Shown here: positions 25,801 through 37,200 of the stretch, one piece after another | How the letters are laid out: the number at the start of each line of letters is the position of its first letter | How positions within the stretch are numbered: the first letter of the stretch is position 1 | DNA from: Suillus spraguei | Taxonomy: Eukaryota; Basidiomycota; Agaricomycetes; Boletales; Suillaceae | Length of the DNA stretch: 64,000 bases | Reading direction: 5' to 3' | NCBI GenBank assembly: GCA_016800925.1 | Contig: JABCPU010000005.1 | Location: forward strand, 434,001-498,000 | Position numbers and translations under genes: made by a program | Notes under the pieces: generated by a model | Database searches by the model: none | What the model was told of the DNA's origin: nothing | The model's input: the letters and a program-made list of their open reading frames with translations, nothing else

Positions 25801-26683
25801 TCTTCGGCGTTGTATTCATCACTGTCGTTGTTGTCACGCTCTTCATTCCTGGTGCGCATGAGTGCTTTCTTGGGTGCGGGGGCAGGAGGTCCTACAGCTG
25901 ACCGTTTGGCTGGGATACTGCTGGCAGTCTCCCGGATCTTCTCTGTAGGCTTGACAGCGTGGCCTGAACGACGAATGAATGAATTGAGAGTGCCTTTGGA
26001 TGGAGGAGGGGAGGGAGGATGGTAGTGTCATCATCTGGGTCGTGTATCCACTCCATCTCTTCAGCGCTTTTCAACGAACCGTCAGGACGACGGGCTGGTG
26101 CAGACGACTCGAACATAGTTACAGCAGGGAGTGCAAATGTTGAACCTATACCACAAGTGAATATATATATCTCAAACTAAATAAAAAAATGTTGCGCACC
26201 TTCAAGTTCCAAAATGACAATCCATTGCGCAAACTTGGTGGAAAACCCAGGAATCACCACAGTAGTAGGTATATTCTGAATGAAAAAACATTAGAAGTTA
26301 GCAACTTATCAAACATGAGAGACGGTGAACATAGTACCGGTGCTTCGAGTCATTGCATAGCTGAAAAAAGTACCCTTGTTGCTTGTGCAATGTGGGGAAT
26401 GCTACTGTCAAAAGAAGAGAAGGAACAGAAGTTGGTGAGCGCACTACTTAAACTGACAGGAAGCCTCACGAAAAACACGCAGCTGGAATTGTGCACATGG
26501 TGCAGGTTCGGACCGGTTCGGACGTGTCCGAACCGGTCCGCATTTTTCAGTGACGACATCGAACCCCGAACCTGTTAGGGGGTTCGGTCCAGGAGAGAGA
26601 CCAAACCTGTGACCGAACCACTGGTCCAGTCTGGATGGGTTCAGGTTCGAACCATGGTTCGGGACCGGACTGCGGCAGCACTA
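22885..26683 (-). mobile_element. Autonomous-looking hAT transposon, 3799 bp
   Basis: Terminal repeats TAGTGCTGCCGAAGTCCGGT (from 22885) and, read inward from 26683, TAGTGCTGCCGCAGTCCGGT differ at one base in 20. The target duplication is GCAGGGG plus a mismatched last base (22877-22884 and 26684-26691). Subterminal regions are rich in GGTTCGGACCGGTTCGG-type repeats. The element carries a full-length, apparently unbroken transposase gene, so it may be active. It sits in the C-terminal coding part of the LINE ORF2. Confidence 0.9.
23112..26116 (-). CDS. hAT family transposase
   Basis: A multi-exon gene filling the hAT element, starting MFESSAPARRPDGSLKSAEE at 26116. In order: an acidic/basic N-terminus; a BED-like zinc finger (WWCEVCKANN...CFFKGG...RRTHIARNPKCHYP, about 25450-25600); the RNase H-like catalytic core with SMTFDSWTSFPGHPFLSITA and GWFTADNASNNDTA (24744-25106); an acidic insertion (EDEDEDGEE); HEWAELELIREVLQ; and the C-terminal dimerisation domain AVASERAFSSGGVTGTVRRS ending at TAG 23112-23114. 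Introns are about 50 nt. I found no stop or frameshift that plausible splicing does not remove. It should bind the terminal repeats in the nucleus and catalyse cut-and-paste transposition. Confidence 0.85.
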
Positions 26684-29600
26684 GCAGGGGTGTAACATCT
26701 CCAAAGACTTGTTCCAGTCGGTGCGTGCTCGCTATGTAGCGTAGTAGGGGCTTGACACATTTCTGGTTGTTCAGCAAGTTCTTGAGGTGGCTAGCTTGGG
26801 GGCCTATCTCGTTCTGGAGGGATAGACATTGTCTGGTGTACGTTGGGCAAGCAAGTAAGAAGTGATGTACTGTTTCTTCTCAGCTATGACATTGCTGGCA
26901 AATGGGACTGGGGACTTTCGTTATCCGGTGTAGGTGTTTGTTCAAGGGTACGTGCCCTGTTTGGAGTTGGAAGAGCAAGGAGGAATGTCGCCGTGGGAGC
27001 TTTTCCACTAGGATGGAGAAATTTTTTGATGGGGCGGTTTCGTCTATTTCGTGGAGGCATTGATAGCGTGGTGAGTCTCTCATGATGGTTGCTGCTTCAG
27101 CTTTGATCTCTCCTCTGAATTTCTGCTTCAGCGCCGACTTGCTGATTGGGAGGGTGAGTTTAGCGTTGTTTCTGGTTACAAGGAGGGACTTTGGGAGATC
27201 CTTAGGTGCGCTGCTCTCTCCTCTGGCCGCTCTTTTCGCCTGTTCATCAGCTGCTTCATTGCCAGGGATTCCCTTGTGGCCAGGCGTCCACCATATCGTT
27301 AGTTTGCGGGTGTCATGTGCTGGGATGAGTCTGCGCAAATCGTCATGGAACTTGTCCATGAGGTGGTGCCCCGGCTTGGAGGCAAAAGCCTTGGTGGCGT
27401 GGATGGCTGCCTGGTTGTCGACGCCCAGGGACATGGTTCCTTTCCCCCCTTCTTCCCTCAGCAACTCTACTGCCAGTATCATCCCTATTAGCTCTCCCTC
27501 ATAGACTGTGTGCTCCTGGTCATCTCCCAGGTGGAACCGTCTCTCCTTCACCATCTCTCCGTTTCTCATCAAGACTGCTGCTCCTCCTACTCCACCGTCT
27601 ATGGCCGAGCCATCTGAATATACTCTCAAATCTTCTTCCGCCTCTGTGTCTTGTCTTACTGCCGTGATTATGTCTCCTGCTGTCTCCGTGCTGGCATCGG
27701 AGGACCATTTGGGGTAGTGGCGTGTCGGGTCAATGGTTTCGATAGCGTGTGGGTTGAGGCCGAATTCATTGAGGAGTCGGTGTAATGGTGACGGGTGTCT
27801 TTTGCAACTTTCGAAGTTCCTTCTGGTACATGAGTTGTACGCTGCGCGGATGCCCTTGTGGAGGGGGTGGGTCTTGTCTAGTGTTACCATGCGTAGAGTA
27901 GCTCTGTGGCATACTTTGCGCAATAACTGTTGGAAGGGGAGTATGTTAGTGTGCGCATCAAGGACATCTGTGGCGGTGGTTCTCATCCCGCCCGTGATCA
28001 TCGTCGTTGCCATTCTTTGTACTCATTCCATCTTCGAGGCGAAGCCTCGTGCTCCTCTTCCTGCGTTTTTCTTCCCTCTTCCTTTCGCAATCAGTCCTGA
28101 ACACCATACATCGGCGGCATAGAGCATCTTAGGAATCACTACACCTTCGTACAGTTTCTTCAACAGTCGTCCATGGACTCCCTTTGCTGCTCGTGTCATT
28201 CTTTGGCATGCCATTACATATTGTGTTCCCTTTGCCAGCGCATACGTGGCGTGTTCCTTGAAGGTGAGTTCGTCGTCTACTATAACTCCCAAAAATTTGT
28301 GGGATTTGGAGGGTTCGATAACGTGGTTGCGGATGGAGACGGATGGGCGGGGAACTGGGAGAGTCTTGTTCCTCTGGTTGGGGTCGGTGATTCGTTTCAT
28401 TGAGATACAAAGGAGGGCTGTCTTATCTAGTTCGAAGTCAGTGTTGTGTTCTCTGCTCCAATCCAGCGCGCCCCCTTGTTTCTCCATCATATTCTTAAGC
28501 TTTCCGTTTGCTTCATCGTAATCTTTACCTCGCGCTGCCAGTGCGATGTCGTCTATAAAACCTAGACTCAGCTCTCCTCGTTTCGGGTCAGTGTTAGCTA
28601 CTCGTAATACAGGGGAATTGTAGAATAAAAATCCTATAACCGACAAGGTACATCCTTGGTCGACACCATTTGAGACATTGAAGAGATTGGATCTGTAGTC
28701 GTCGAAATGCAGAGTTGTTTTTCTGTTGCTGAGTCGATTGCTGTACCAGTTGATATATTCCAGTGGGATTCCCGCGTGTCTCATGTTGTGTAGCATGCGA
28801 TTGACTACTACAGATGGGAAGGCTGCCTTGACGTCTAGGAATAGTATTGAGACGAAGGGTTCCGCTGAGGCCCACGCATCTGTTGTGAATTTTGTCAGCA
28901 AGTGCAGGGAGTCTACTGTCGATTTCCCTGGTCGTCCACCGAAATGCGTCGGGGGTAGAAGGTTGTGACGTTCCGCTATATAGACTAGGTCATTAGCTAC
29001 GCAGGAGGACAGAATTTTACCCATGGTGTCAAGCAGGGTTATTGGTCGGTAAGCTTTCGGTAGACTATAGTCCGGTCTTCCTGGTTTTCGTAGGACTACT
29101 GTTGATGACAATTTCCAGTCTTCGGGGTAGTGTTCAAGTGCGAATGTTGCACGAAAGATGGGTCCCATGTATGGCACTAGGAGGTCAGTACATTTCTTAT
29201 ATACACAATTACAGATTCCGTTCGGTCCTGGGGCTTTGTACGGGGAGAGTTTCTCTATGATGCGGAATATTTGGTCGTTAGTGATTGGAGCGAATTCGCA
29301 GATAGGAGGATTGTAAGTGAAATTGGGCTCAACATGTTCATTCTCGGGTGGTTGTCGAAAGAATACGTCGTAGAGGAGTTCGCTTTTCCTCGCGTTGTCC
29401 TGCGTGGTGTTCGTTTCATTGGGGTCCCTCAGGTCTTTCAGCATTTTGATTCTTGTATGGATCTGTTCTGATGGGTCACTGGCTGCGTAGCGGTGGAAAT
29501 CCCATATGTTGCTGGGTGTGATTGCCTCGAGCCATTCCTCCCGGTGTTCTTTCTTTGCTGTCTTGATGCTCTCTGAGAATCGGTTGCGGGCAAGGTGGAA

Positions 29601-32102
29601 CTCGTCGTGGATTGGGTCTTGTCGTCGAGCCAGTAGTTTTCTTGCTTTCTTACCTAGTTTATGTACCTGTTTGCGTTCAATGTCAAGATCGTTTGACCAC
29701 CATCGTTTGGTGTAAGGTGACTGCTTGGCCTTCGGGACGTGATCCTCCACTGTTTTGGCGATGGATTGGGTGAGGTGAGCGAAGGCTACTTCGAATTCTT
29801 CTATGGATTGAATATTAGCAGGTGGAGGGTGTGTGTCAAGGTGTAATGAAAGGGCTTCTCTGAACTCGTCCCATTCTACTTCTCTGAAGTTCGGCCGCTG
29901 GGCCGTGATGATGTGTTCTGGCTGTAGATCTAGGGTGCTTATTATAGGGAAGTGGTCAGTAATAACGGGGCGTAATTGATACTCTATGGAACATTTGGTG
30001 AACATTTGTTCGATTTCGGCTGAGCAGAAGACGTTGTCTGGTCGGGTATGGTTTTTCGTGTTTGAGGCTTCAAGGGTAGCAATGCCGGGGGGAAGAGCTT
30101 GAATGAGGTTGTATTCTGCGAGGAGATTAATTAGTATACCCGCGGTGTCTAAGTTTGCCACGGTGAATAGATGAGAGTTGCTGGTCATTTCCCACATGGG
30201 ATGGTGACGGTTGAAGTCGCCCATCCATATCATGTGGGCATTATCTCTGTCATTGTTGTTTCTAGTGTTAGTGCGGGGGAGGTTGCGGGAGGCAGCCTCT
30301 TCTAAGATTATATGTTTCTCCAGGAATTGGAGTGTTCTCGAGTGATCGCAGGCATTATAGATATTGTAGATACGTACTTTTCCGAAGTCTCCGTGAATCT
30401 CGATGGCCGTGATGTTGGGTGTGTCGAGTGGGATGATGTGCCAGTTGTTCTTGGATAACTTCTTGTTGATGAGCAGGATGGTTTGCGACCTTTCAGGATT
30501 TGAGTGATGGTTGGTGGGGTATATTACGTCCCAGAATCGTCTGAGGTTGGAGGCGTTCGTGAGTCCCACTGCATTGAGGAATGGTTCTTGAATGCAGGCG
30601 AGGTTGTACTTTTCGGGGTTAAGGTTTCGGAGCATGTGCTCCCAGGTGCTAGAAGATTTTCATAAGTTTTGTTGCCAGATTTTAAAGTCAAGGTGAAGAG
30701 GGTGTTCATTACTGTTGTCCTGCATTATGCAAAGTCGGATGGTGAGGGGCTACCGATGTTGATGTCTGGGGTTGAGGGAGGGAACTACAAGGGTGTGGTG
30801 TTGGCGGAGGAGATCTGAGGTGAGTTTGATTGCGCGTGCAGGTCCGGGTTGTTTTCGTTGGTTGGTTGCGAGTTGAGCCAGTTGTCCATAAGGCGTGCTT
30901 GAGAGTTGAGTCCTATTGGGAGCTTGTTCGGGTTTGCTCGTGGTTGGCGTCGCTTTGGCTGTTCTTGAAGCGGATTGGTTTGTCGAGTTGGAGGTTGAGG
31001 TTGCGGGTGAGGTTGAGGTTGAGGTATCTTCGTGAGGAGGCGTCCATAGTTGCCATGGGTGTTGGTGTCTGTTGCCGTTTGGGTCCATGTTGGTTGTCTT
31101 GGTGGCTCAGTCCATTGCTCGGCGTGGTGTTCTGTCTTTTCCCATGTGAGAGGGTCTTCAGTGGGGAAGTAGCGGTATTTTGAGTCTTCTGATCGGTTTT
31201 TGAAGCTTTCCCACTTGTCGATGAAGGATGGGCAATCTCTGCTCCATGAGGCGTGACCCTGGCAATCACAGTTAGCGCATTGGTAGTAGTTAGGATCGTC
31301 TACTTTGCAAGTTGCTGTGCAATGATGTGCACTGCATGTTCCGCACGTATCATGGTCTTGAGTGCATTCTGCTGCAACGTGCGATCCGTCATACGATTGG
31401 CATTTGAGGCATCGTGTTGGTTCTGGGAGGAGTTTGCGTCCGAATACTTTCTTTCCCTCTATCGATATGCCGAAGTGGAGGATTTGGTTGGCGCTCTCCT
31501 TGGTCTTGAGAGTGATGATCGCGTGCACTGTCCTTTGATTCGCTTTGCGTCTGGTTACCGGTTTAATCCATTTTGCCTTAGTGATGGTGCCTGGCTTGAG
31601 TCCGCCATTTGTTTCGATGTCCGTGTTGGTGCGTATTGAGCTGGGGTCGTAGGATGTAGGGACGTTCTCGACCAGAACGTTGTATGACCAGTCCTTGATT
31701 GTGGCATTTGACCCGAAGTTGATGGCGAATTTTGCTCGGTGGGATGGGACGCTGAGCCATTTTGCTGATTCTGCTGAGTCGAGTTCATATAGGATACCGC
31801 CGTGAGGGAGTCTTCGTGCTGATTGAAATGTTAGGCCTTGGTGGATGGTGAGGCCATCTTTTTCTATAAGTTCTAAGGTTAGTTTCGCTTTGGCAACGAG
31901 TTCTGCTTCAGTTAGTCCTCGCAAGGTGTCTATTTCACCATATGAGCGTCTATCCAGGAGTATTTGTCTTGCCTGTGCTTCTCCGTGAGCTAGGAGTTTG
32001 GTCAGTGGGGGAGGAGCGTTAGTTTTGACTGCATTCGTGTATGATTGCATCCCTTCAGGTTGCATGACTTTTGGCATGTCTTGCGACGCCTTGGTCACAT
32101 TT

Positions 32103-32575
32103 TGTTACGAACTGGGGTGGCGTCACCAGCGACAGTGAAAAGACACAGATGGTCTGCTGGGAAGTTCTACAATGTCCAAAAGAGGACAAGGTGAAAGTAC
32201 AAGGAACGCGTTCCGAGTACGATCAAGGGTTCAGCCTCAAAGATAAGTCTAAGAGGTATCCGCGAGAATAGAGACTAAGGCTAAGGAGTGCTTAGACTTA
32301 GAGACGATTCAAGACGACTTAGGTTGGAGACCTAAGCGAAGGAGATTCCAGGTAAAACCCAGTAAGATTAAAGTAGGGAATCTACTACAAGTACACTGTG
32401 CTTAAATAGACCAATATGTGCGCACAGACCAAGTAATCGTGAGAACGTAACTGCATATCCTAATAAGGAAGGCATGTATCATACAAATGCGTTGAGCATA
32501 TGAGTCAGAGTCACGTGACAAGATATACAAGAAGAGAACAGAGGAAAATGAATAGGGGCACGTACGATTGTAACA
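32103..32575 (-). repeat. 3' LTR of the Gypsy element
   Basis: 473 bp, TG...CA ends. Compared with the other LTR it differs at four sites, all transitions. It is the 3' LTR because the element is read on the minus strand. Confidence 0.95.
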
Positions 32576-32578
32576 TTA

Positions 32579-32588
32579 CCCCCTTTTT
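32579..32588 (-). promoter_or_regulatory. Polypurine tract of the Gypsy element
   Basis: In element sense, AAAAAGGGGG lies three bases before the 3' LTR, the standard place for the plus-strand primer. The accessory frame ends only 19 nt upstream. Confidence 0.8.
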
Positions 32589-32607
32589 ACACGTAAAGTC
32601 ACCGACT

Positions 32608-33261
32608 TTACTCATCTTGGTTCGCATAGTAAACAGGATCATCACTCCACTCGTAGTCTTCGTCAGCAAAGGACCCGCTTCTCATGTACGCAGCTTCTTC
32701 AAGACCTGCGCGTCGTTTGGAGTCTCTTCTCTTTTCCGCTAGAATTCGTTCCTCGTCAAGCTGCTGCTCCCAAGTGTGAAGTGCATCATAGAATCCCTCA
32801 TCCTTCCAGGTTAACTCGAAAGGGGGAGGTCCGACTCGTCGAGGACAGTAGAGGGATAAATGAGTAGGCGACCAATATCTGCAAACCTTGCACTGATATT
32901 CCGCACAATTCTTCTGACGATGTCCAAGTAGTCCGCAGACTCGACATTTCATGTTTTCGTCAGGGTTAGAATGGACTTTGCATAAGGGTGACGGTGAAAT
33001 GATGGGTCTAGGGCTAGTGGATCTGGCGCGCTTCTTCCCCTTATTCTGCTTCATACACTTTAGGGCAATGGTGTTGTCACTCCTGAGCTGTGCTTGTTGG
33101 GCAGGAGTGAGAGTATACGCTGATGTGGGAAGATCAGGGGTGGTTTCTCGTTCGGAAATTGCGAGGAGTTCGTTAGAGGAAGAAGGGGAGGTTATTCCGA
33201 AGTCCTTTACTAAGACTGGCAAAATAGGATCCATTGGACCGAATGACGATGGGATAGACAT
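32608..33261 (-). CDS. Gypsy accessory frame B: double zinc-knuckle protein
   Basis: A 217-residue intact frame after the integrase remnant, ending 19 nt before the polypurine tract. Around residue 105 it has a canonical CX2CX4HX4C knuckle (CRVCGLLGHRQKNC), followed at once by a CX2CX6HX4C variant (CKVCRYWSPTHLSLYC). Next is a charged helical stretch (EQQLDEERILAEKRRDSKRR) and an acidic end (YEWSDDPVYYANQDE). The N-terminus is Ser/Pro-rich and low complexity. It shares no obvious sequence with this element's gag. Cys/His knuckles suggest nucleic-acid binding. The frame is in phase with accessory frame A, separated by one TGA. Function unknown. Confidence 0.7.
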   Translation of the reverse strand: MSIPSSFGPMDPILPVLVKDFGITSPSSSNELLAISERETTPDLPTSAYTLTPAQQAQLRSDNTIALKCMKQNKGKKRARSTSPRPIISPSPLCKVHSNPDENMKCRVCGLLGHRQKNCAEYQCKVCRYWSPTHLSLYCPRRVGPPPFELTWKDEGFYDALHTWEQQLDEERILAEKRRDSKRRAGLEEAAYMRSGSFADEDYEWSDDPVYYANQDE

Positions 33262-33288
33262 TGGAGGATGTATATGAAGGTCACGAAG

Positions 33289-34077
33289 TCAAGGGCCGAG
33301 CGTTACCAACTCAGCGGCAGGGATCCCTAGTAACTTAGCGGCCTCACACTGTTCCTTTGTGCAAGGTTCATACAACCATGCGGGATGGTTATGGGAGACT
33401 GTGACGGGGGGCGGTGAAACTGGTTGTTCGATAGGAGATGGGGTTTGTGGAGAAGCAAGGTCGGCTTGTGTTTGTTGTAGATCAGTGATGGCTTCTTCGA
33501 CTAAATTTCTGGCCGCTCTAGTTTCAGCGACTGATTGCTGGATGGTTTCGACAACTGTATTGGTGAGTTGTCCGATTTCTTGCACAGCAGTGCATAAGCC
33601 AGTAAAGGCGTCAAGACTAGAATACATGCGCGAAGAAGCGGGTGCTGGAATAGGAAGTGGCGTATCTTCCTGCGGAGAGGGAGGTCGAGCAACGCCTGCT
33701 CGACGTTCGGCAATGATGTGAATAGCTTCTTCAACATCATCCTTAAAAGAATCGGGAAGCAACAACATAGCGTAAGCACGAATGCGTTTTTGAAGATGAA
33801 GGAAACGGTGACGGAGTGTAATCTCTGTTGTGTCTTTGGTGGTGGCTTCGATAAGGGCTGCGGTACGGATGATGTTGACAATAAGTAGGGCAGGGAAAGC
33901 ACCTCTTTCAGTGAGGATTCTTTCGATTTCGAGGGCGTGTCCCTCACAGAGGATAGCGGCTTCAATGTAGGAAGTGTTGTCGATTTTGGCGGTGAGAGTT
34001 CCATAGTTTTCAGCTTCAAAGTCGAAGTCATTGTTGGCAACGGTGACAGGGGTGATATAGGCAGTGGGGAAAGACAT
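33289..34077 (-). CDS. Gypsy accessory frame A: helical protein of unknown function
   Basis: A 262-residue intact frame on the element's sense strand, lying where the integrase C-terminus or an env-like gene would be. The first 130 residues are mixed alpha (SYIEAAILCEGHALEIERIL, RHRFLHLQKRIRAYAMLLLP), then a Pro-rich linker, a heptad-like helix (TVVETIQQSVAETRAARNLV), another Pro-rich stretch, and a short end motif (EPCTKEQCEAAKLLGIPAAE). There is no signal peptide or membrane segment, so it is not an envelope protein. It may be an extra structural protein of the element or a captured host exon set. No family recognised. Confidence 0.65.
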   Translation of the reverse strand: MSFPTAYITPVTVANNDFDFEAENYGTLTAKIDNTSYIEAAILCEGHALEIERILTERGAFPALLIVNIIRTAALIEATTKDTTEITLRHRFLHLQKRIRAYAMLLLPDSFKDDVEEAIHIIAERRAGVARPPSPQEDTPLPIPAPASSRMYSSLDAFTGLCTAVQEIGQLTNTVVETIQQSVAETRAARNLVEEAITDLQQTQADLASPQTPSPIEQPVSPPPVTVSHNHPAWLYEPCTKEQCEAAKLLGIPAAELVTLGP

Positions 34078-34206
34078 TTCGATGGTGGTAGTTGATCAAG
34101 TGCTGGTGCGAGTTGATTGACTGAAGGATAATCAGAGGGCGTGTTGCTTCTTATAAGCATTCAAGATTCGAGCGGAGTTCTTCAAGTTCTTTTCTGGGAG
34201 CCATTC

Positions 34207-37200
34207 ATTATCTCCCGATGTGTTTTCGGTGGTTATGGACGAATTCAGCGATTGGTAAGTGTTCTACCCAATCTTCAGGGTTGTTACGGCAGTAGATGCG
34301 AAGGTATGTTTCAAGTTCTTGATTTAGCCTTTCAGTTTGACCATCAGTCTGTGGGTGATAAGCTGTGGATGGAGCGATGACGTAGTCGAGAAGTCAGGCA
34401 AGTTCCTTTGAGAAGCGAGATAGGAATTGCGGTCCTCGATCCGAAATGACTTTGTCATGGAGTCCAAATCGTCGGTAGACATGTTTCAAAAATAGCTTAG
34501 CAACGCCTTCGGAAGTGATGGTTTTCAGACAAGGGATAATAATTACCCCCTTCGTAAGGCCATGGTCTACCATGACCATGATACTGTCAAAGCCTCCAGA
34601 GACAGGGAGATCAGTGATAAGATCAACAGAGACCTGAGAAAATGGGCGAACTGCCGAGGATGGAATAGGCGTGAGCGGGGGCCGAACAGGATGTGTATCG
34701 GCTTTCATTTGCTGACAAAGGGCGCAACCCTCAACATATTTCCGAATATAAGAGCCCATCGTGGGCCACCAGGCTTCCCGTTTCACGAGTTCTTCAGTTT
34801 TGAATCTACCAGGGTGTCCCGCGGTAGGATGATCATGATACCTTTTAAGATATTGGGGCAGTGCGCCGGAGGAATATAGGCGCGGTTCTTAAAATAGAGG
34901 ACGTTCTCCTCAATCTTCCAGTCAGAGAGTGCCGATTTCATAGGGGGAAGGCACACGCCATCAAGGGCATCAGACGCCGTCTTGAAGACAGGGTCGTCGA
35001 GGGGGTCAGAGGATGACAGCACATCCTTCAAGTCGGTGTCAATAAGACGAACGAATAGAGCGTCAGGAGGAGTGTCTGGTCCTCATTATTGTCTTTGCCA
35101 GAGTCGTAGTCGGGTCGGCGAGATAGTGCATCAGGTACTGCCAATTTAGTACCTGCAACGTGATGCAGTTCAATGTCATAGATAGACAGAATCAATTGCC
35201 AATGTGCTTGGCGACGGGTAAGCTTCTGTGCGCTTCTAAAGTACAGAAGATTCTTATGGTCGGTGAATACCAGGACGGGGTGTGAGTTTCCTTCGAGATA
35301 ATGACACCATTCGTTCAATGCCCGGATCACAGCAAGGAGTTCCCGATCAAAGATCTGATAATTGCGTTCCGCGGGGTTAAAGACTGGAGAGGTACGCACA
35401 TGGGTGATAAACACCATTCTCATCAGTCTGTAAGAGAACTCCGCCGTTGCTACGAGCGAAGCGTCAGTAGCAATAGCAAATTGGCGGGAAGGATCAGGGT
35501 TACGGAGTACGGCTGGGATGTGAAGCGTTGTTTCAGTTCTTCAAAGGTGTCCATACATTCAGTTGACCATTCAAAGGCCTTATCTTTCTTTGTTAAATCG
35601 ATAAGGGGTCGAGCAATGTCGAATAGTGGGAAATGAACGTGCGGTAAAAGTTGCAAAAACCGAGGAAAGACCAACATCTTTTACAGATTTCGGGACTGGC
35701 CATTCGGAGATTCCCTTGGTCTTGGCGGTGTCCATAGCAACTTGTCCAGGGCGGATTATCATTCCGAGGTATTCCACTTCTTCTGCATCGAAGGTACATT
35801 TCTCCGGTTTCAGAACAGGTGTTCTTTTCGTATTTCATCAAAACCCGTCTTGTCTGCTCGCGGTGTTCTGCCATTGTTGTCGAGAAAATCAGGATATCGT
35901 CCATGTAGATGACCATCCATCCTTCATGTTATTTCCTGTTGGAAGGTGCGATTCATGTATGCTTGAAAAGTTGCTGGGGAATTACAAAGGCCAAAGAACA
36001 TAACGTTTGGTTCAAAAAGGCCGAATTCCGTGGTAAAAGCAGCTTTCCAACTATCATCAGGATGGATGCAAATATTGTTATAACCGGACCGGATATCCAT
36101 TTTCGTAAAGAACTGCGCGTTATGAAGGCGTGCGACAAGGGAAATAGGGAGTGGGAGCAGATAAGCGTTCTTGACTGTCCAATCATTGATGTAGCGGTAA
36201 TCTTGACAGGGACGCAATTCTCCACTTTTCTTTCCCACAAAGAAGAAGCCACTGGCTTGAGGTGACTTTGATTCCGAGATGAATCCTTTCGCGACGTTTT
36301 CATCAATAAACGTTTTGACAGCAGCGCGTTCTTTCTCCGATAGTGGGTAGACCTTAGACGTGCGGGGATAAAACCGGTTTAGTATTGATCCGATGATCAA
36401 TACCAGGGCGTTCGGGGGGTAGTTTGTTCAATCCATCTTTAGCAAAGACGTCGGCGAAGTCGTGCAAATAATCGGGGACCAATTCCTCAAAGGATTTCTT
36501 TTTCTTTTCCTTTTCATCTGTGGCGAATTCCTGAGCTTTGTTACTGTATTTCGGAGGTGGAGGGGGAATTGTGGAATAGTTGTGAAGTTGTTCGAATTGG
36601 GAAGTTCCATCACGTGTGAGAGGTGTGTCCATGGATACTTCTTCTATAATTCTCATGCTAACTCCATCAGCATCATATTCCACAAGAAATTCTCCATCTC
36701 CTAGTTCATAAGAGGAGATTTCACGGACTTTTGGTGCATGCCAAATGTCTTGCATAGTATTGAATTGATCGTCATCCTCTGTTGGGATCAACGAGGGCAT
36801 AGGTTCTTCTTCATTGGGGGTTTCTTCAATTGAAACTGAAAGAGTTTTCGGGGGAACATAGAATTTGGATAGTTTCGGTACGTTGGTATCTTGTCCAGGG
36901 ATTTCTTCTTCAGCTTTTCTTTTCCATGTTTCTGTTCTTCTATTGGCCGTTGCTCAATAGGTTCTTGTCCGACCCGGTATTTGGGTTCGGATTCATTCTT
37001 GCACTTCTCTACGCGAGGGATTGGTGATACTGCTCGCGGCAGTTGTACACGTGGAGTGGGTTCTGTAGTACGTGGCATTCGTACTTCGGGTTCAGGGTCT
37101 TCTGGAATGGACGGAGTTACGAAGGGTTTCGGAAGTTGGGAATGTTGCCATTTGGCGTGATGATTGAAGAGTCGAGGCAACCCATTCTTTTTTCGATCCA

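Larger units (their letters stand above)
22830..30725 (-). pseudogene. LINE ORF2: endonuclease, reverse transcriptase, RNase H
   Basis: Starts at ATG 30725 (MQDNSNEHPLHLDFKIWQQN), 59 nt after the ORF1 stop. The APE-type endonuclease shows CIQEP, WMGDFNRHHPMWE and ITDHFPI. Reverse transcriptase follows with the catalytic FIDDIALAA. RNase H (26880-28013) keeps VYSDGSAIDGG, YEGELIGM, GVDNQAA and TPGHKGIPGNEAAD, then a CCHC-like end (CQQCHS...TVHHFLLAC). Three in-frame TGA codons (30660-30662, 28023-28025, 26880-26882) break it. After removal of the hAT element the frame reads FGDVTPLQTTKKKNEP and stops at TAG 22830-22832. No frameshift is seen, so it is recently dead. Confidence 0.85.

Noticed and set aside
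26189..26578. 129-codon plus-strand frame inside the right end of the hAT element
   Set aside because: It runs through subterminal repeats and the terminal region of the transposon, opposite the transposase leader; no family resemblance.
33289..34077. Envelope gene of an errantivirus-like element
   Set aside because: The position fits, but there is no signal peptide, membrane segment, fusion peptide or cleavage site.
34160..34380. A plus-strand gene over the integrase remnant
   Set aside because: The opposite strand encodes the conserved [14 protein letters not shown] block, so the plus frame is a shadow.
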